A stretch of DNA of 64,000 nt from Bradyrhizobium zhanjiangense (GTDB taxonomy: Bacteria; Pseudomonadota; Alphaproteobacteria; Rhizobiales; Xanthobacteraceae), in NCBI RefSeq assembly GCF_004114935.1, contig NZ_CP022221.1, positions 62,001-126,000 on the forward strand, given 5' to 3'. Under the pieces are notes generated by a model. The model worked only from the letters and a program-made list of their open reading frames with translations, did no database searches and was not told where the DNA came from. The stretch's first letter is position 1; every line of letters starts with the position of its first letter. The translations under genes and the position numbers were made by a program. Positions 8,546 to 18,251 of this stretch are shown here, in pieces.

Positions 8546-9415
8546 TCATCGCTTCCGTAGCACCATGTCCTTCGCCGCGATCAGGCCGCCGCCGGCGATC
8601 AGGATGGCGGCGATGGCGATGTTGGCGCTGGCCTTTGCAAAGCCCGCGGCGATGAGGAAGCCGGTGGAGAGCAGCGGCGTCGCGTAGGAGGCGGCGCCGA
8701 GCACGCGGATGTCACCGCGCTTCATGCCGATGTCCCAGCTGTAGAAAGCAGCACCGACGGGACCGATGCCGAGCGCGACCACGGAAAGCCATTGCAGCGT
8801 GGTCTCCGGCCAGACGGTGGTCTCGAGCGCTGCATGCATCAGCGCGGCGAGCGCCGCGGTCGCGAGGCAGAATCCGGCGACCGCATCGGTCGGCACCGTC
8901 TTCAATCGCCGCGACAGCACCGAATAACTCGCCCAGACGAAAGCGGCGATGAAAGCCGCGACCAGTCCCGGCACCGCCCCCGGCGCAAAGCCGCTGCTAT
9001 TGCCGGCAAACAGCAGAACGGTGCCGACGAGACCGAGCACGGCGCCGATGATGTGATGCAGGAACAGCCGCTCGCCCGGCAGGAAGGACGAGAACAGCAC
9101 GATCAGCAGCGGCCAGAGATAGTTCAAGAGGCCGGCTTCAGCCGGCGGCGCGAAGCGCAGCGCGAGGAAATAGAGCGCGTGATAGCCGAACAGGCCGCCA
9201 ACGCCGACGACCCAGACGACGAGCGGCTGGCGCAGGCTGTTCGCCGCCTCGCGGCGGCCGATCCAGGTGAGCAGGCCGACGAGACCGCCGATCGCGAAGG
9301 TCATCGCGGCGAGCTGGAATGCCGGAATCTTTCCGGTCGCCACCGTCATCACTGAGAGCAGCGACCACATCAGGATCGCGGTCAATCCGATCAGCGTCGC
9401 GGTGCGGGGAGTCAT
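8546..9415 (-). CDS. EamA/DMT-family transporter
   Basis: 289 residues, about ten hydrophobic segments in two five-helix halves, the EamA layout. Typical strings include LNYLWPLLIVLFSSFLPGE in the first half and LGIGPVGAAFYSWDIGMKRG in the second. These carriers move metabolites or drugs across the inner membrane; substrate unknown. I take the ATG at 9415 (MTPRTATLIGLTAIL) because the longer open frame upstream runs into a dispersed repeat. The related YddG/YdcZ-type aromatic amino acid exporters share this pattern. Confidence 0.87.
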   Translation of the reverse strand: MTPRTATLIGLTAILMWSLLSVMTVATGKIPAFQLAAMTFAIGGLVGLLTWIGRREAANSLRQPLVVWVVGVGGLFGYHALYFLALRFAPPAEAGLLNYLWPLLIVLFSSFLPGERLFLHHIIGAVLGLVGTVLLFAGNSSGFAPGAVPGLVAAFIAAFVWASYSVLSRRLKTVPTDAVAGFCLATAALAALMHAALETTVWPETTLQWLSVVALGIGPVGAAFYSWDIGMKRGDIRVLGAASYATPLLSTGFLIAAGFAKASANIAIAAILIAGGGLIAAKDMVLRKR

Positions 9416-9428
9416 TGTGGAAGGCCTC

Positions 9429-9509
9429 GTCATTCCGGGATGGCGCGTAGCGCCGGACCCGGAATCTCGAGATTCCGGGTTCGCCGCTGTCGCGGCGCCC
9501 AGGAATGAC
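9429..9509. repeat. Short palindromic repeat upstream of the EamA gene
   Basis: Ends GTCATTCC (9429-9436) and GGAATGAC (9502-9509) are inverted. The centre is a perfect 24-bp palindrome at 9457-9480 (ACCCGGAATCTC and its complement). It sits just upstream of the transporter start and may overlap its promoter region. It is a smaller member of the family seen at 8419-8543. Confidence 0.8.
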
Positions 9510-9584
9510 AGTGCATGGACAAATGCCCGGGACAAGCCCGGGCATGGCGATGTTGCCAATATCAGTCCGCGTGATGCCGACGCA

Positions 9585-10310
9585 TCACACCATGTATTGG
9601 CCGCCGTTGACGGTCAGCGTCGAGCCGGTGATGGCGCCGGCCTCGTCGGCGGCGAGGAACACGACGGCGCGTGCGATCTCCTCGGGCTCGCCGAGACGGC
9701 CGATCGGGATCAGCGGCAGGATCGCCTTTTCCAGCACGTCCTTCGGCACCGCCTGCACCATCTCGGTATTGATGTAGCCCGGGCAGATCGCGTTCACGGT
9801 GACGCCGCCTTTGGCGTTCTCCAGCGCCAAGGCCTTGGTGAAGCCGATTTCGCCGGCTTTCGCCGCGGAATAATTCACCTGGCCGAACTGGCCCTTCTGT
9901 CCGTTGATCGAGGAGATGTTGATGATGCGGCCGAACTTGCGGCCGCGCATGCCTTCGATGACCTGGCGCGACATGTTGAACAGCGAGCCGAGATTGGTGC
10001 CGATCACAGCATTCCACTGCTCGAGGCTCATCTTGTGGAAGGCGCCGTCCTTGGTGATGCCGGCGTTGTTGACGAGCACGTCGATCGGGCCGACCTCGGC
10101 CTCGACCTTCTTCACGCCCTCGGCGCAGGCGTCGAAACTGCTGACGTCCCATTTGTAGACCGCGATGCCGGTCTCGGCCTTGAACTTCTCCGCCGCAGCA
10201 TCATTGCCGGCATAACTCGCCGCAACCTTGTAGCCGGCCGCCTTCAGCGCCTTACTGATCGCAGCACCGATGCCCCGCGTACCACCCGTGACCAATGCAA
10301 CACGTGCCAT
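9585..10310 (-). CDS. phaB: Acetoacetyl-CoA reductase
   Basis: 241 residues, the usual PhaB length. It reduces acetoacetyl-CoA to (R)-3-hydroxybutyryl-CoA with NADPH, the second step of polyhydroxybutyrate synthesis. SDR features: TGGTRGIG cofactor loop near residue 8, NNAG, catalytic Ser in NISSINGQKGQFGQ, and YxxxK in VNYSAAKAGEIGFTKALA. The C-terminal TVNGGQYMV is family-typical. It lies downstream of phaA but a bidirectional terminator between them suggests a separate transcript. Confidence 0.95.
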   Translation of the reverse strand: MARVALVTGGTRGIGAAISKALKAAGYKVAASYAGNDAAAEKFKAETGIAVYKWDVSSFDACAEGVKKVEAEVGPIDVLVNNAGITKDGAFHKMSLEQWNAVIGTNLGSLFNMSRQVIEGMRGRKFGRIINISSINGQKGQFGQVNYSAAKAGEIGFTKALALENAKGGVTVNAICPGYINTEMVQAVPKDVLEKAILPLIPIGRLGEPEEIARAVVFLAADEAGAITGSTLTVNGGQYMV

Positions 10311-10402
10311 ATCGTATTCCTTCCCTTGGACTCTTCGGACGTTTCTGACGCGATCGTTTTTTAACTGCGGATTATGCGGGAGGTTTGACGGACATCAAGA
10401 AC

Positions 10403-10430
10403 AAAACGCCCGGCATGAGCCGGGCGTTTC
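10403..10430. terminator. Bidirectional-looking terminator between phaA and phaB
   Basis: An 11-bp perfect stem (AAACGCCCGGC at 10404-10414, GCCGGGCGTTT at 10419-10429) with an ATGA loop. On the minus strand it is followed by T-rich TGTTCTTG and on the plus strand by CTCTTT. It lies 124 bases after the phaA stop, so it probably ends phaA transcription before phaB. The rest of 10311-10552 holds short GCGTGC/GCACGC inverted repeats and no gene. Confidence 0.8.
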
Positions 10431-10552
10431 TCTTTAGTCGAGGCATGCGCAGTTGCGAAGAATATTTGATTTGCAACCGCCGCCTTTTTAATCGCGTGCA
10501 ACGCACTCAGTCGCGTGTGCAGCGCACGCGTCAGTTACATGTCAGGCTTTCC

Positions 10553-11731
<1,179 letters not shown>

Positions 11732-12035
11732 GGGCATCTCCTGAGGTTGATTGGGGGCAGGCGGGGCTGGGAAAACGGCTCGCCAGTCTCGGACGGCATC
11801 CTGTTAACGTCGTTGCGGCATGTCAATCGGCCGGAGACCGAATTCATGCCGCAGCGCATTCAAAATAGTGTTCTTGGCGCTTTCGCAAGCACGTTTTTGC
11901 TGCCCGATTAACCGTGGCGCACAAAACGGTAGCGTGACCCCTTTGAAAATGCTTATTTTGTTGCGTTGCGTACTCTTCCCGCCCTGCGGCATTGCCCGTC
12001 GGGTTCCTGTTCTCCGCGCTTGCAAGTGAGAGCCC
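11732..12035. promoter_or_regulatory. Divergent control region between phaA and phaR
   Basis: 304 bases without a gene between two divergent polyhydroxybutyrate genes. PhaR proteins bind TGC-rich sites and repress their own gene. This stretch has several TTGCG/CGCAA-like words, for example GTTGCGTTGCG near 11960 and TTCGCAAGC near 11881, but I cannot single out an operator with confidence. Promoters for both genes must lie here. Confidence 0.4.
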
Positions 12036-12626
12036 ATGGCGAAATCAGACCAACCCACCACCATCAAGAAATACGCGAACCGCCGGCTCTATAATACCGG
12101 AACGAGCACTTATGTGACGCTCGAGGACCTCGCCGCCATGGTCAAGGACGGCGAAGATTTCCTGGTCTACGACGCCAAGACCGGCGACGACATCACCCGC
12201 TCCGTGCTCGCCCAGATCATCTTCGAGCAGGAGAACAAGGCCGGCCAGAACCTGCTCCCGACCACCTTCCTGCGCCAGCTCATCCGCTTCTACGGCGACA
12301 GCATGCAGATGGTGGTGCCGAAATATCTGGAACAGTCGATCGCGACCCTGACCCAGGAGCAGGAGAAGTTCCGCAAGCAGATCGCCAACACGCTGTCCGG
12401 CACACCCTTTGCTCCGCTCGAGGAGCAGGTCCGCCGCAACATGGAGCTATTCCAGCAGACCTTCTCGATGTTCAAGCCGTTCGCCGCGCCTCGCCCCGCG
12501 GCCAGCGCGGAGCCAGAGCCCGATGCAAATGCCGAGGCGCCGAAGGACAGCAACATCGACGATCTGCGCCAGCAGATGAAGGAAATGCAGGAACGCCTCG
12601 AGCGGATGTCGAAGAAGGACGAGTAG
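12036..12626 (+). CDS. phaR: Polyhydroxyalkanoate synthesis repressor PhaR
   Basis: 196 residues. The N-terminal PHB accumulation regulatory domain is obvious: IKKYANRRLYNTGTSTYVTLEDLA (residues 9-33) and the following LVYDAKTGDDITRSVLAQIIFEQE. PhaR binds DNA and PHB granules, repressing phasin and its own gene until polymer forms. The C-terminal third is Ala-Pro-Glu rich and ends in a coiled-coil-like LRQQMKEMQERLERM. Location opposite phaA supports the call. Confidence 0.94.
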   Translation: MAKSDQPTTIKKYANRRLYNTGTSTYVTLEDLAAMVKDGEDFLVYDAKTGDDITRSVLAQIIFEQENKAGQNLLPTTFLRQLIRFYGDSMQMVVPKYLEQSIATLTQEQEKFRKQIANTLSGTPFAPLEEQVRRNMELFQQTFSMFKPFAAPRPAASAEPEPDANAEAPKDSNIDDLRQQMKEMQERLERMSKKDE

Positions 12627-12666
12627 GTCCTTCCTTCCCGGCCTTCCGCAAGCCGGAGGACGCACC

Positions 12667-13287
12667 ATGTCCGATCGAAGCGCGTATTGGGACAACGTCT
12701 ACGCCACCAAGGGCGAGGCCGAGGTCAGCTGGTTTCAGAGCAGCCCGACGACCTCGCTCGCGATGATCAGAGCAGCAAACCTAGACCCCGAGGCCGCCAT
12801 CATCGACATTGGCGGCGGCGCATCGCGGCTCGTCGATGCTCTGTTGCAGGACGGACATCGCAACGTCGCCGTGCTGGATCTCTCCAGCAACGCGCTTGAC
12901 GTAGCGAAGAAGCGACTCGGCGCCGCCGCGTCAGCGGTCGAGTGGATCGTTGCCGACGCCACGACATGGCGCCCGGCAAAGACATACGATCTATGGCACG
13001 ATCGTGCGGCGTTTCACTTCCTGACCGAATCCCGCGACAGGGCCGCTTATGTCGAGCGCCTGCGGTCAGCACTTGCGCCTGGCGGCCACGTCATCATCGC
13101 GACGTTCGCGCCCGACGGCCCGGAGAAATGCAGCGGTCTGCCGGTGCAGCGCCATGACAGCGCGAGCCTTTTGGCGGAGTTGGGGGCGGAGTTCGAACTG
13201 ATCGAAACGCGCCGCGAGACGCATCGCACGCCGTGGGATTCGACGCAGGCGTTTCAGTTCAGCCGGTTTCGGCGGCGGGCTGCTTAA
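12667..13287 (+). CDS. Class I SAM-dependent methyltransferase
   Basis: 206 residues. MSDRSAYWDNVYATKGEAEVSWFQ at the start and IIDIGGGASRLVDALLQDG (motif I), VLDLSSNALDVAKKRLG and YDLWHDRAAFHFLTE are those of the small methyltransferase group often listed as trans-aconitate or thiopurine-like. The ATG follows a GGAGGACGCACC ribosome site. It starts 40 bases after phaR. Substrate unknown. Confidence 0.87.
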   Translation: MSDRSAYWDNVYATKGEAEVSWFQSSPTTSLAMIRAANLDPEAAIIDIGGGASRLVDALLQDGHRNVAVLDLSSNALDVAKKRLGAAASAVEWIVADATTWRPAKTYDLWHDRAAFHFLTESRDRAAYVERLRSALAPGGHVIIATFAPDGPEKCSGLPVQRHDSASLLAELGAEFELIETRRETHRTPWDSTQAFQFSRFRRRAA

Positions 13288-13339
13288 GGTGTGGCCCCGC
13301 GCACGCTCCGGCCCGTAGCTTCGCGGTGCTTCCGCAATT

Positions 13340-13419
13340 CGTCATTGCGAGCGCAGCGAAGCAATCCAGACTGCGTCCGCGGTAAGATTCTGGATTGCTT
13401 CGCTGCGCTCGCAATGACG
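13340..13419. repeat. 80-bp inverted repeat with 31-bp perfect arms
   Basis: The arms at 13340-13370 and 13389-13419 are perfectly complementary over 31 bases, beginning CGTCATTGCGAGCGCAGCG. The 18-base loop is unrelated. It lies between the convergent methyltransferase and aminotransferase genes and could end both transcripts. This GTCATTGCGAGCG repeat is a known style of dispersed element in rhizobia and other alphaproteobacteria. Confidence 0.85.
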
Positions 13420-13430
13420 GAGCTCGCAGC

Positions 13431-14318
13431 TCAAGCCGCCAGCTTCACCGCATGGGCAAAATCCCAATAGAGTTTTCGCGCCCGGGTGTAGAACGGGCCC
13501 GGCTTCAGCTCGCGCTCGTCGATGCGGACAACCGGCGCGACCTTGGCGAAATTGCCGGATGAAAAGATCTCGTCGGCGGCGAGGAAATCGGCATAGCGCA
13601 GCGTCTTCTCGACCACGGTGATGCCGTCGCCGCGAAGCAGGCTGATGACGCGCTGGCGCGTGATGCCGTTGAGGAATGTGCCGTTGGGCACCGGCGTGTA
13701 GACCACACCGTCCTTGGCCATGAACACGTTGGAATTGCCGAACTCGGCGACGTTGCCGAGCATGTCGAGCATCAACGCGTTCTGGAAGCCGCGCGAGGCG
13801 GCCTCGGCGAGCGCGCGCGAATTGTTCGGATAGAGGCAGGCGGCCTTGGCCTCGACCGGGGCGCATTCGGCGGTGGGCCTGCGGAACGGCGACAGCGTGA
13901 TGGCGTTGCCGACGGGTTTTGGCATCGGCGCCTCGTAGATGCACAGGCACCAATTGGTGGTCTCGGGGTCGAACAGCACGCCGCCGCCCGAGCCGTTCTG
14001 CGCCCAATACATCGGACGGACATAGAGCTCGGCATTGGCCGCAAAGCGCGCAATGCCCTCGCGCGCGAGCGTGAGCCAGGTGTCGGTATCGACCACCGGC
14101 TTCAGGCCAAAATTGACCGCCGATTGATTGGCGCGGGCGACGTGGCGGTCGAGATCGGGCGCCACACCCTCGAACGCGCGCGCGCCGTCGAATACGATCG
14201 AGCCGAGCCAGGCCGCATGCGTGCGCGGGCCCATGATCGGCACATTGCCGTCGTGCCATTTGCCCTCGAAGAAGGTCCAGCTCGGCGAATATTCGATGGG
14301 CTTCTTGATCTCGGCCAT
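13431..14318 (-). CDS. Branched-chain amino acid aminotransferase-like protein (class IV)
   Basis: 295 residues of a fold-type IV PLP enzyme. The pattern VFDGARAFEGVAPDLDRH, LYVRPMYWAQNGSGGG, the lysine-containing VEAKAACLYPNNSRALAEA and FSSGNFAKVAPVVRID match branched-chain aminotransferases, which interconvert Leu, Ile, Val and their keto acids. It could instead be a D-amino acid or aminodeoxychorismate-lyase relative. The start at 14318 is favoured over an upstream ATG by GGGAGG six bases before it. Confidence 0.86.
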   Translation of the reverse strand: MAEIKKPIEYSPSWTFFEGKWHDGNVPIMGPRTHAAWLGSIVFDGARAFEGVAPDLDRHVARANQSAVNFGLKPVVDTDTWLTLAREGIARFAANAELYVRPMYWAQNGSGGGVLFDPETTNWCLCIYEAPMPKPVGNAITLSPFRRPTAECAPVEAKAACLYPNNSRALAEAASRGFQNALMLDMLGNVAEFGNSNVFMAKDGVVYTPVPNGTFLNGITRQRVISLLRGDGITVVEKTLRYADFLAADEIFSSGNFAKVAPVVRIDERELKPGPFYTRARKLYWDFAHAVKLAA

Positions 14319-14438
14319 GACCGGCCTCCCCTTGGCGTGATGCCGCATTATAGCGGCACTATTGGTCATAATTTCTAAATGATTCCCTGCGGGAAGATGG
14401 TGAGTTACCCTCTTCCCTTGTGGGAGAACGAGAGATCC

Positions 14439-15374
14439 ATGCCGCTCGATCCACTCGCAAAGCGCTTGTTGACCATGATGGCTGCCGCCGCGCCGCAGGC
14501 ACGAAGCCGGCCGAGCGTGAATGCACGGCGGCAGTCACTGACCAAGCTGATGCAGTTCGCGCGAGCTGATGCGCCGGATGTGACGACATCCGACGGCATG
14601 CTGTCCGGCCCTGGCGGCGAGCTGCCCTATCGCCTCTATTCGCCCGCAAGCGCCGGTGAACGCGCGCCGGGCTTCGTGTTCTTTCACGGCGGCGGCCTCG
14701 TCGCCGGCAGCATTGCCACGCATGACCGCATCGCGGCAGCGCTGGCGCATGCGACCGGCTGCCGCCTCGTCTCGGTCGACTACCGGCTCGCGCCCGAGCA
14801 CAAATTTCCCGCCGCCGTCGACGACGCGGTTGCCGCCACCGAGTGGGTCGCGCGCGAAGCACCAACACTCGGCATCGATGCCGAACGGCTGGTGGTCGGC
14901 GGCGATTCTGCCGGCGCCACGCTGGCTGCGATCGTGTGCCAGGAGGCGGTTCAGAACGCAGGCCTCTCCATCGTCGCGCAATGCCTGATCTGCCCGGTGC
15001 TGGATTTCGAAGAGACCTCGCCTTCGCGCGAGGAATTCGCCGAGGGTCATCTGATCGATCGCGCCACCATCGAAGCCGATCTCGCCGACTATCTGCCGGG
15101 CGGCCTGGATGCCGCCAGTCCCCGCATCTCACCCCTGCGCGCGACGCGGCTCACAGGCCTGCCGACGGCGATCATCCACACCGCCGAGTTCGATCCGATG
15201 CGCGACGAAGGCAATGCCTATGCCCGCAAGCTGCTCGCCGCGGGCGTCGTCGTCGAGCATGTCTGCCACGACGGCATGGTCCACAATTTCCACGCCATGG
15301 GCGCGATCCTGCCGCAGGCGCAGCTCGTGCTATCGCAGATCGGCGAGCAGGTCAGGCGCGCGGTTGCGAGATGA
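14439..15374 (+). CDS. Alpha/beta hydrolase of the hormone-sensitive lipase family
   Basis: 311 residues. FVFFHGGGLVAGS holds the oxyanion HGGG motif, GGDSAGATLAAI the nucleophilic serine GDSAG, and the C-terminal VCHDGMVHNFHAMGA the catalytic histidine, the signature of family IV esterases. It probably cleaves short-chain esters in the cytoplasm. I choose the ATG at 14439 since the first 20 residues of the longer frame look random. A GGGAG site lies about 12 bases upstream. Confidence 0.88.
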   Translation: MPLDPLAKRLLTMMAAAAPQARSRPSVNARRQSLTKLMQFARADAPDVTTSDGMLSGPGGELPYRLYSPASAGERAPGFVFFHGGGLVAGSIATHDRIAAALAHATGCRLVSVDYRLAPEHKFPAAVDDAVAATEWVAREAPTLGIDAERLVVGGDSAGATLAAIVCQEAVQNAGLSIVAQCLICPVLDFEETSPSREEFAEGHLIDRATIEADLADYLPGGLDAASPRISPLRATRLTGLPTAIIHTAEFDPMRDEGNAYARKLLAAGVVVEHVCHDGMVHNFHAMGAILPQAQLVLSQIGEQVRRAVAR

Positions 15375-15414
15375 GGTCTTTCCCCTCATCCCGTTGTGGA
15401 CGAAAAAAGCAGCA

Positions 15415-15660
15415 TCACACCCTGGCGCCGATCACCGCACGCGCCGCGGTCACGTACTCAGGCCAATGCGCGTTCGCATAACGCTCGGCCTGGCGCGCAC
15501 CAGCAACGTCAGGCGCATGGGCTGCTGCAATCATGCGCGCAAAGCGCTCTTCGGCAACGGTGGCGTCGTCCGTGGCAAGCTGCGGCGCGGCTACCGCTGC
15601 GGTCGGGGCGACGACGAGCCCCGCCAGTCCAGTGAGCAAGATGCGGCGTGACGTTTTCAT
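15415..15660 (-). CDS. Small exported protein, unknown
   Basis: 81 residues with a signal sequence MKTSRRILLTGLAGLVVAPTAAVA, cleaved probably after AVA. SRRILL resembles a twin-arginine motif, but lacks the usual second Phe or Leu context, so Sec or Tat export is open. The mature part (about 57 residues) is Ala-rich and helical (EERFARMIAAAHAPDVAGAR). I do not recognise it. An ATG three codons upstream sits too near the ribosome site. Confidence 0.6.
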   Translation of the reverse strand: MKTSRRILLTGLAGLVVAPTAAVAAPQLATDDATVAEERFARMIAAAHAPDVAGARQAERYANAHWPEYVTAARAVIGARV

Positions 15661-15747
15661 GGCTGTCATTTCCTGTTGCCCTGTCTTGTTTCGTGCGACA
15701 AGGTAGCGCTCCGCTTCCGCCCGGTCCAGAAGCGCAAATGTGGCAAG

Positions 15748-16308
15748 CTAGTCCGGCACCGGCACGTCGAACGTGTTGAGCGTGACCGAGACCATGCAGT
15801 AAACGCCGACGAGGTAGGAGAGTTCGGCCGCGCCGTGCTCGCCAAACTCCTTCACGGCGGCGCGCCAGGTCAATTCCGGCAGAACGCCGCCGCCGACCAG
15901 CGCGGACGCCACGTCATAGGCGACGGCCTCCTGCCTGGTGAGATCGACCGGCCGCTGTCCGGCGACGATGGTCGCGAGCTTCTCGTCCGACAGGCCGCGC
16001 TGCTCGGCGACCAGCACATGGGCGTAGAGCTCGTAGCCGGAACGGAAATGCGAGCCGGTGACGAGGATGGCGACCTCGCGCACCGGCGCCGGCAGCAGCG
16101 GGTTCGACGCGATCGCCTTGACCAGCTCCCACACCGGCTTGCCGAAGCGCGGCTCGCGGATCCAGGGATTCCAGGGGCCGAGCAGCGCGCCGTCCTCGCG
16201 CATGTTCACAAAACCCTTGAAGTGGTCCTTGATGCCGGCTCGCATGTCGTCATAGAGCGGCTTCTGTTCGGCACTCAGGTCTTTCGGATCAAGAATGGGA
16301 AGGCGCAC
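15748..16308 (-). CDS. Carboxymuconolactone decarboxylase family protein
   Basis: 186 residues. The central VREVAILVTGSHFRSGYELYAHVLVAEQRGLSDEKLATI is the AhpD/CMD helical core, although the CxxC redox pair of AhpD is absent, so a peroxidase role is unlikely. Function unknown. The GTG at 16308 starts where similarity begins and has GAGGAG nine bases upstream; the longer frame from 16401 has no such support. Confidence 0.82.
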   Translation of the reverse strand: MRLPILDPKDLSAEQKPLYDDMRAGIKDHFKGFVNMREDGALLGPWNPWIREPRFGKPVWELVKAIASNPLLPAPVREVAILVTGSHFRSGYELYAHVLVAEQRGLSDEKLATIVAGQRPVDLTRQEAVAYDVASALVGGGVLPELTWRAAVKEFGEHGAAELSYLVGVYCMVSVTLNTFDVPVPD

Positions 16309-16417
16309 GGTGAGGTCTCCTCGTTGAGAAGACGCAACCGTCACCGGCAAGCCTGTGCAAGGCAAGTGAAGTTGCTGTGACGACGTCCCTGATCGACGCA
16401 TTGCGAGGTCTGACCGT

Positions 16418-16882
16418 TCAAAACTCCAGCGGCGCGTTGTCGACGACCTCCTTCATCACGAAGAAGGTGCGGGTCTGGCGCACGCCGGGCAGCGCGATGA
16501 GCTGCTCGCCATGGATGCGGTTGAAGTCCTCCATGTCACCGACGCGGATCTTGAGGAAATAGTCGAAATCGCCAGCGACGAGATGGCAGTCGAGCACGAA
16601 CTTCAGTTTTGCAATCGCCTGTTCGAAGGTGGCAAAGCTCTCCGGGGTGGAGCGATCGAGCACGACGCCGACCATCACCAGCGTGCCCTTTGCCACTTTC
16701 TTCGGCGCCACCATGGCGCGCACAGTCGCAATGAAACCATCCTCGAACAGGCGCTGGGTACGGCGATGGCAGGTGGCGGGGCTGATCGCGACGGTTTCGG
16801 CCAGCTCGGCGTTGCTGAGCCGGCCGTTATTCTGCAGCAATCGCAATATCTTAAGGTCGATGCGGTCGAGCCGGGCGGACAT
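16418..16882 (-). CDS. acdR: Lrp/AsnC-family regulator, AcdR-type
   Basis: 154 residues. N-terminal helix-turn-helix LDRIDLKILRLLQNNGRLSNAELAETVAISPATCHRRTQRL, then an Lrp ligand-binding (RAM) domain with LDCHLVAGDFDYFLKIRVGD. It is divergent from acdS, the known arrangement in which AcdR (leucine-responsive-like) switches on ACC deaminase when ACC is present. Naming rests on that context. The ATG at 16882 is preferred over one five codons upstream by the conserved start SARLDRIDLKIL. Confidence 0.88.
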   Translation of the reverse strand: MSARLDRIDLKILRLLQNNGRLSNAELAETVAISPATCHRRTQRLFEDGFIATVRAMVAPKKVAKGTLVMVGVVLDRSTPESFATFEQAIAKLKFVLDCHLVAGDFDYFLKIRVGDMEDFNRIHGEQLIALPGVRQTRTFFVMKEVVDNAPLEF

Positions 16883-16907
16883 GGAAGAAGCTTCCAATTA
16901 TAAGCGC

Positions 16908-16920
16908 TTGTTCGGAACAA
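16908..16920. promoter_or_regulatory. Candidate operator in the acdR-acdS intergenic region
   Basis: TTGTTC-G-GAACAA is a perfect 13-base palindrome, 26 bases upstream of acdR and 123 bases upstream of acdS. Lrp-family regulators and the Pseudomonas acdS system use sites in this position. A second AT-rich, partly symmetric stretch (AAATTGACGCAATATT, near 16962) could be another half. Binding is inferred only. Confidence 0.45.
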
Positions 16921-17043
16921 ATCATACTCAACAGCGCATAATCCGCAAGAAAACATGCAAAATTGACGCAATATTCGAGAGCACATTTTCCCAGAGCGAT
17001 GCTAGTTCCCTTCCCCGGACACTAACGCCAATCGGGATGACCC

Positions 17044-18060
17044 ATGATGCTGGAAAAATTCGCGCGCTATCCGCTCACCTTCGGCCCGACACCGATCGAG
17101 AAGCTGGAGCGGTTGTCAAAACATCTCGGCGGCCAGGTCGAGGTCTATGCCAAGCGTGAGGACTGCAATTCGGGCCTTGCCTATGGCGGCAACAAGCTGC
17201 GCAAGCTCGAATACATCATTCCGGACGCGATCGCGTCCAACGCCGACACGCTGGTGTCGATCGGCGGCGTGCAATCCAACCACACCCGCATGATCGCGGC
17301 GGTCGCCGCCAAGCTCGGCATGAAGTGCCGTCTGGTGCAGGAAGCCTGGGTGCCGCACGAGGACGCGGTCTATGACCGCGTCGGCAACATCATGCTCTCG
17401 CGCATCATGGGCGCCGACGTGCGCCTGGTCGATGACGGCTTCGACATTGGCATCCGCAAGAGCTGGGAGCAGGCGATCGAAGAGGTGAAGGCGGCGGGCG
17501 GCAAGCCTTACGCGATTCCCGCCGGCGCCTCCGTGCACAAATTCGGCGGCCTCGGCTATGTCGGCTTCGCCGAGGAAGTCCGCAAGCAGGAGAAAGAGCT
17601 CGGCTTTAAGTTCGATTACATCGTCGTCTGCACCGTCACCGGCTCGACCCATGCCGGCATGCTGGTCGGCTTCGCCGCCGACGGCCGCGCCCGCAAGGTG
17701 ATCGGCATCGATGCATCGTTCACCCCTAGCCAGACGAAGGCTCAGGTGCTCGAGATCGCGCAGAACACGGCCAAGCTCGTCGAGCTCGGCAAGGAGCTCG
17801 TCGCCGATGACGTCGTGCTGATCGAGGACTACGCCTATCCCGCCTATGGCGTGCCGTCGGAAGAAACCAAGGAAGCGATCCGCATTACCGCACGTCTCGA
17901 AGGCATGATCACCGACCCCGTCTACGAGGGCAAGTCGATGCAGGGCCTGATCGATCTTGCGAAGAAAGGCTATTTCGAGAAGGGCGCGAAGATCCTCTAC
18001 GCCCATCTCGGCGGCGCGCCTGCGCTGAACGGGTATGCGTATGCGTTCCGGAATGGGTGA
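17044..18060 (+). CDS. acdS: 1-Aminocyclopropane-1-carboxylate deaminase
   Basis: 338 residues, exactly the size of studied AcdS. It splits ACC, the plant ethylene precursor, into 2-oxobutanoate and ammonia with PLP, which lowers ethylene in the host root and aids nodulation. PLP-binding Lys51 ([12 protein letters not shown]) is in register with the Pseudomonas enzyme. Glu295 (PVYEGKS) and Leu322 (YAHLGG), the residues that separate true ACC deaminase from D-cysteine desulfhydrase, are both present. Divergent acdR supports inducible control. Confidence 0.97.
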   Translation: MMLEKFARYPLTFGPTPIEKLERLSKHLGGQVEVYAKREDCNSGLAYGGNKLRKLEYIIPDAIASNADTLVSIGGVQSNHTRMIAAVAAKLGMKCRLVQEAWVPHEDAVYDRVGNIMLSRIMGADVRLVDDGFDIGIRKSWEQAIEEVKAAGGKPYAIPAGASVHKFGGLGYVGFAEEVRKQEKELGFKFDYIVVCTVTGSTHAGMLVGFAADGRARKVIGIDASFTPSQTKAQVLEIAQNTAKLVELGKELVADDVVLIEDYAYPAYGVPSEETKEAIRITARLEGMITDPVYEGKSMQGLIDLAKKGYFEKGAKILYAHLGGAPALNGYAYAFRNG

Positions 18061-18088
18061 GGCGCTCAGCTCTCGCCTCATACACAGT

Positions 18089-18238
18089 TGTCGTCCCGGC
18101 GAAGGCCGGGACCCATAACCACCGCGCCTCGTTTGGCGAACACTCGAAGTTCGGTACTGCTACCGAAGGCAATCGACAAATCACGCGGTATGGATCCCGG
18201 ATCTGCGCGCGCTTTAGACGCGCTTGTCCGGGATGACG
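18089..18238. repeat. Composite palindromic repeat between acdS and recQ
   Basis: Begins with TCCCGGCGAAGGCCGGGA (hairpin) and ends with TCCGGGATGAC, enclosing GCGCGC...GCGCGC and GGATCCCGGATC stems. It lies between two convergent genes and has no coding sense. It shares the TCGTCCCGGC/GCCGGGAC words of the dispersed rhizobial repeats. Confidence 0.7.
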
Positions 18239-18251
18239 ATCGGGGATAGCC

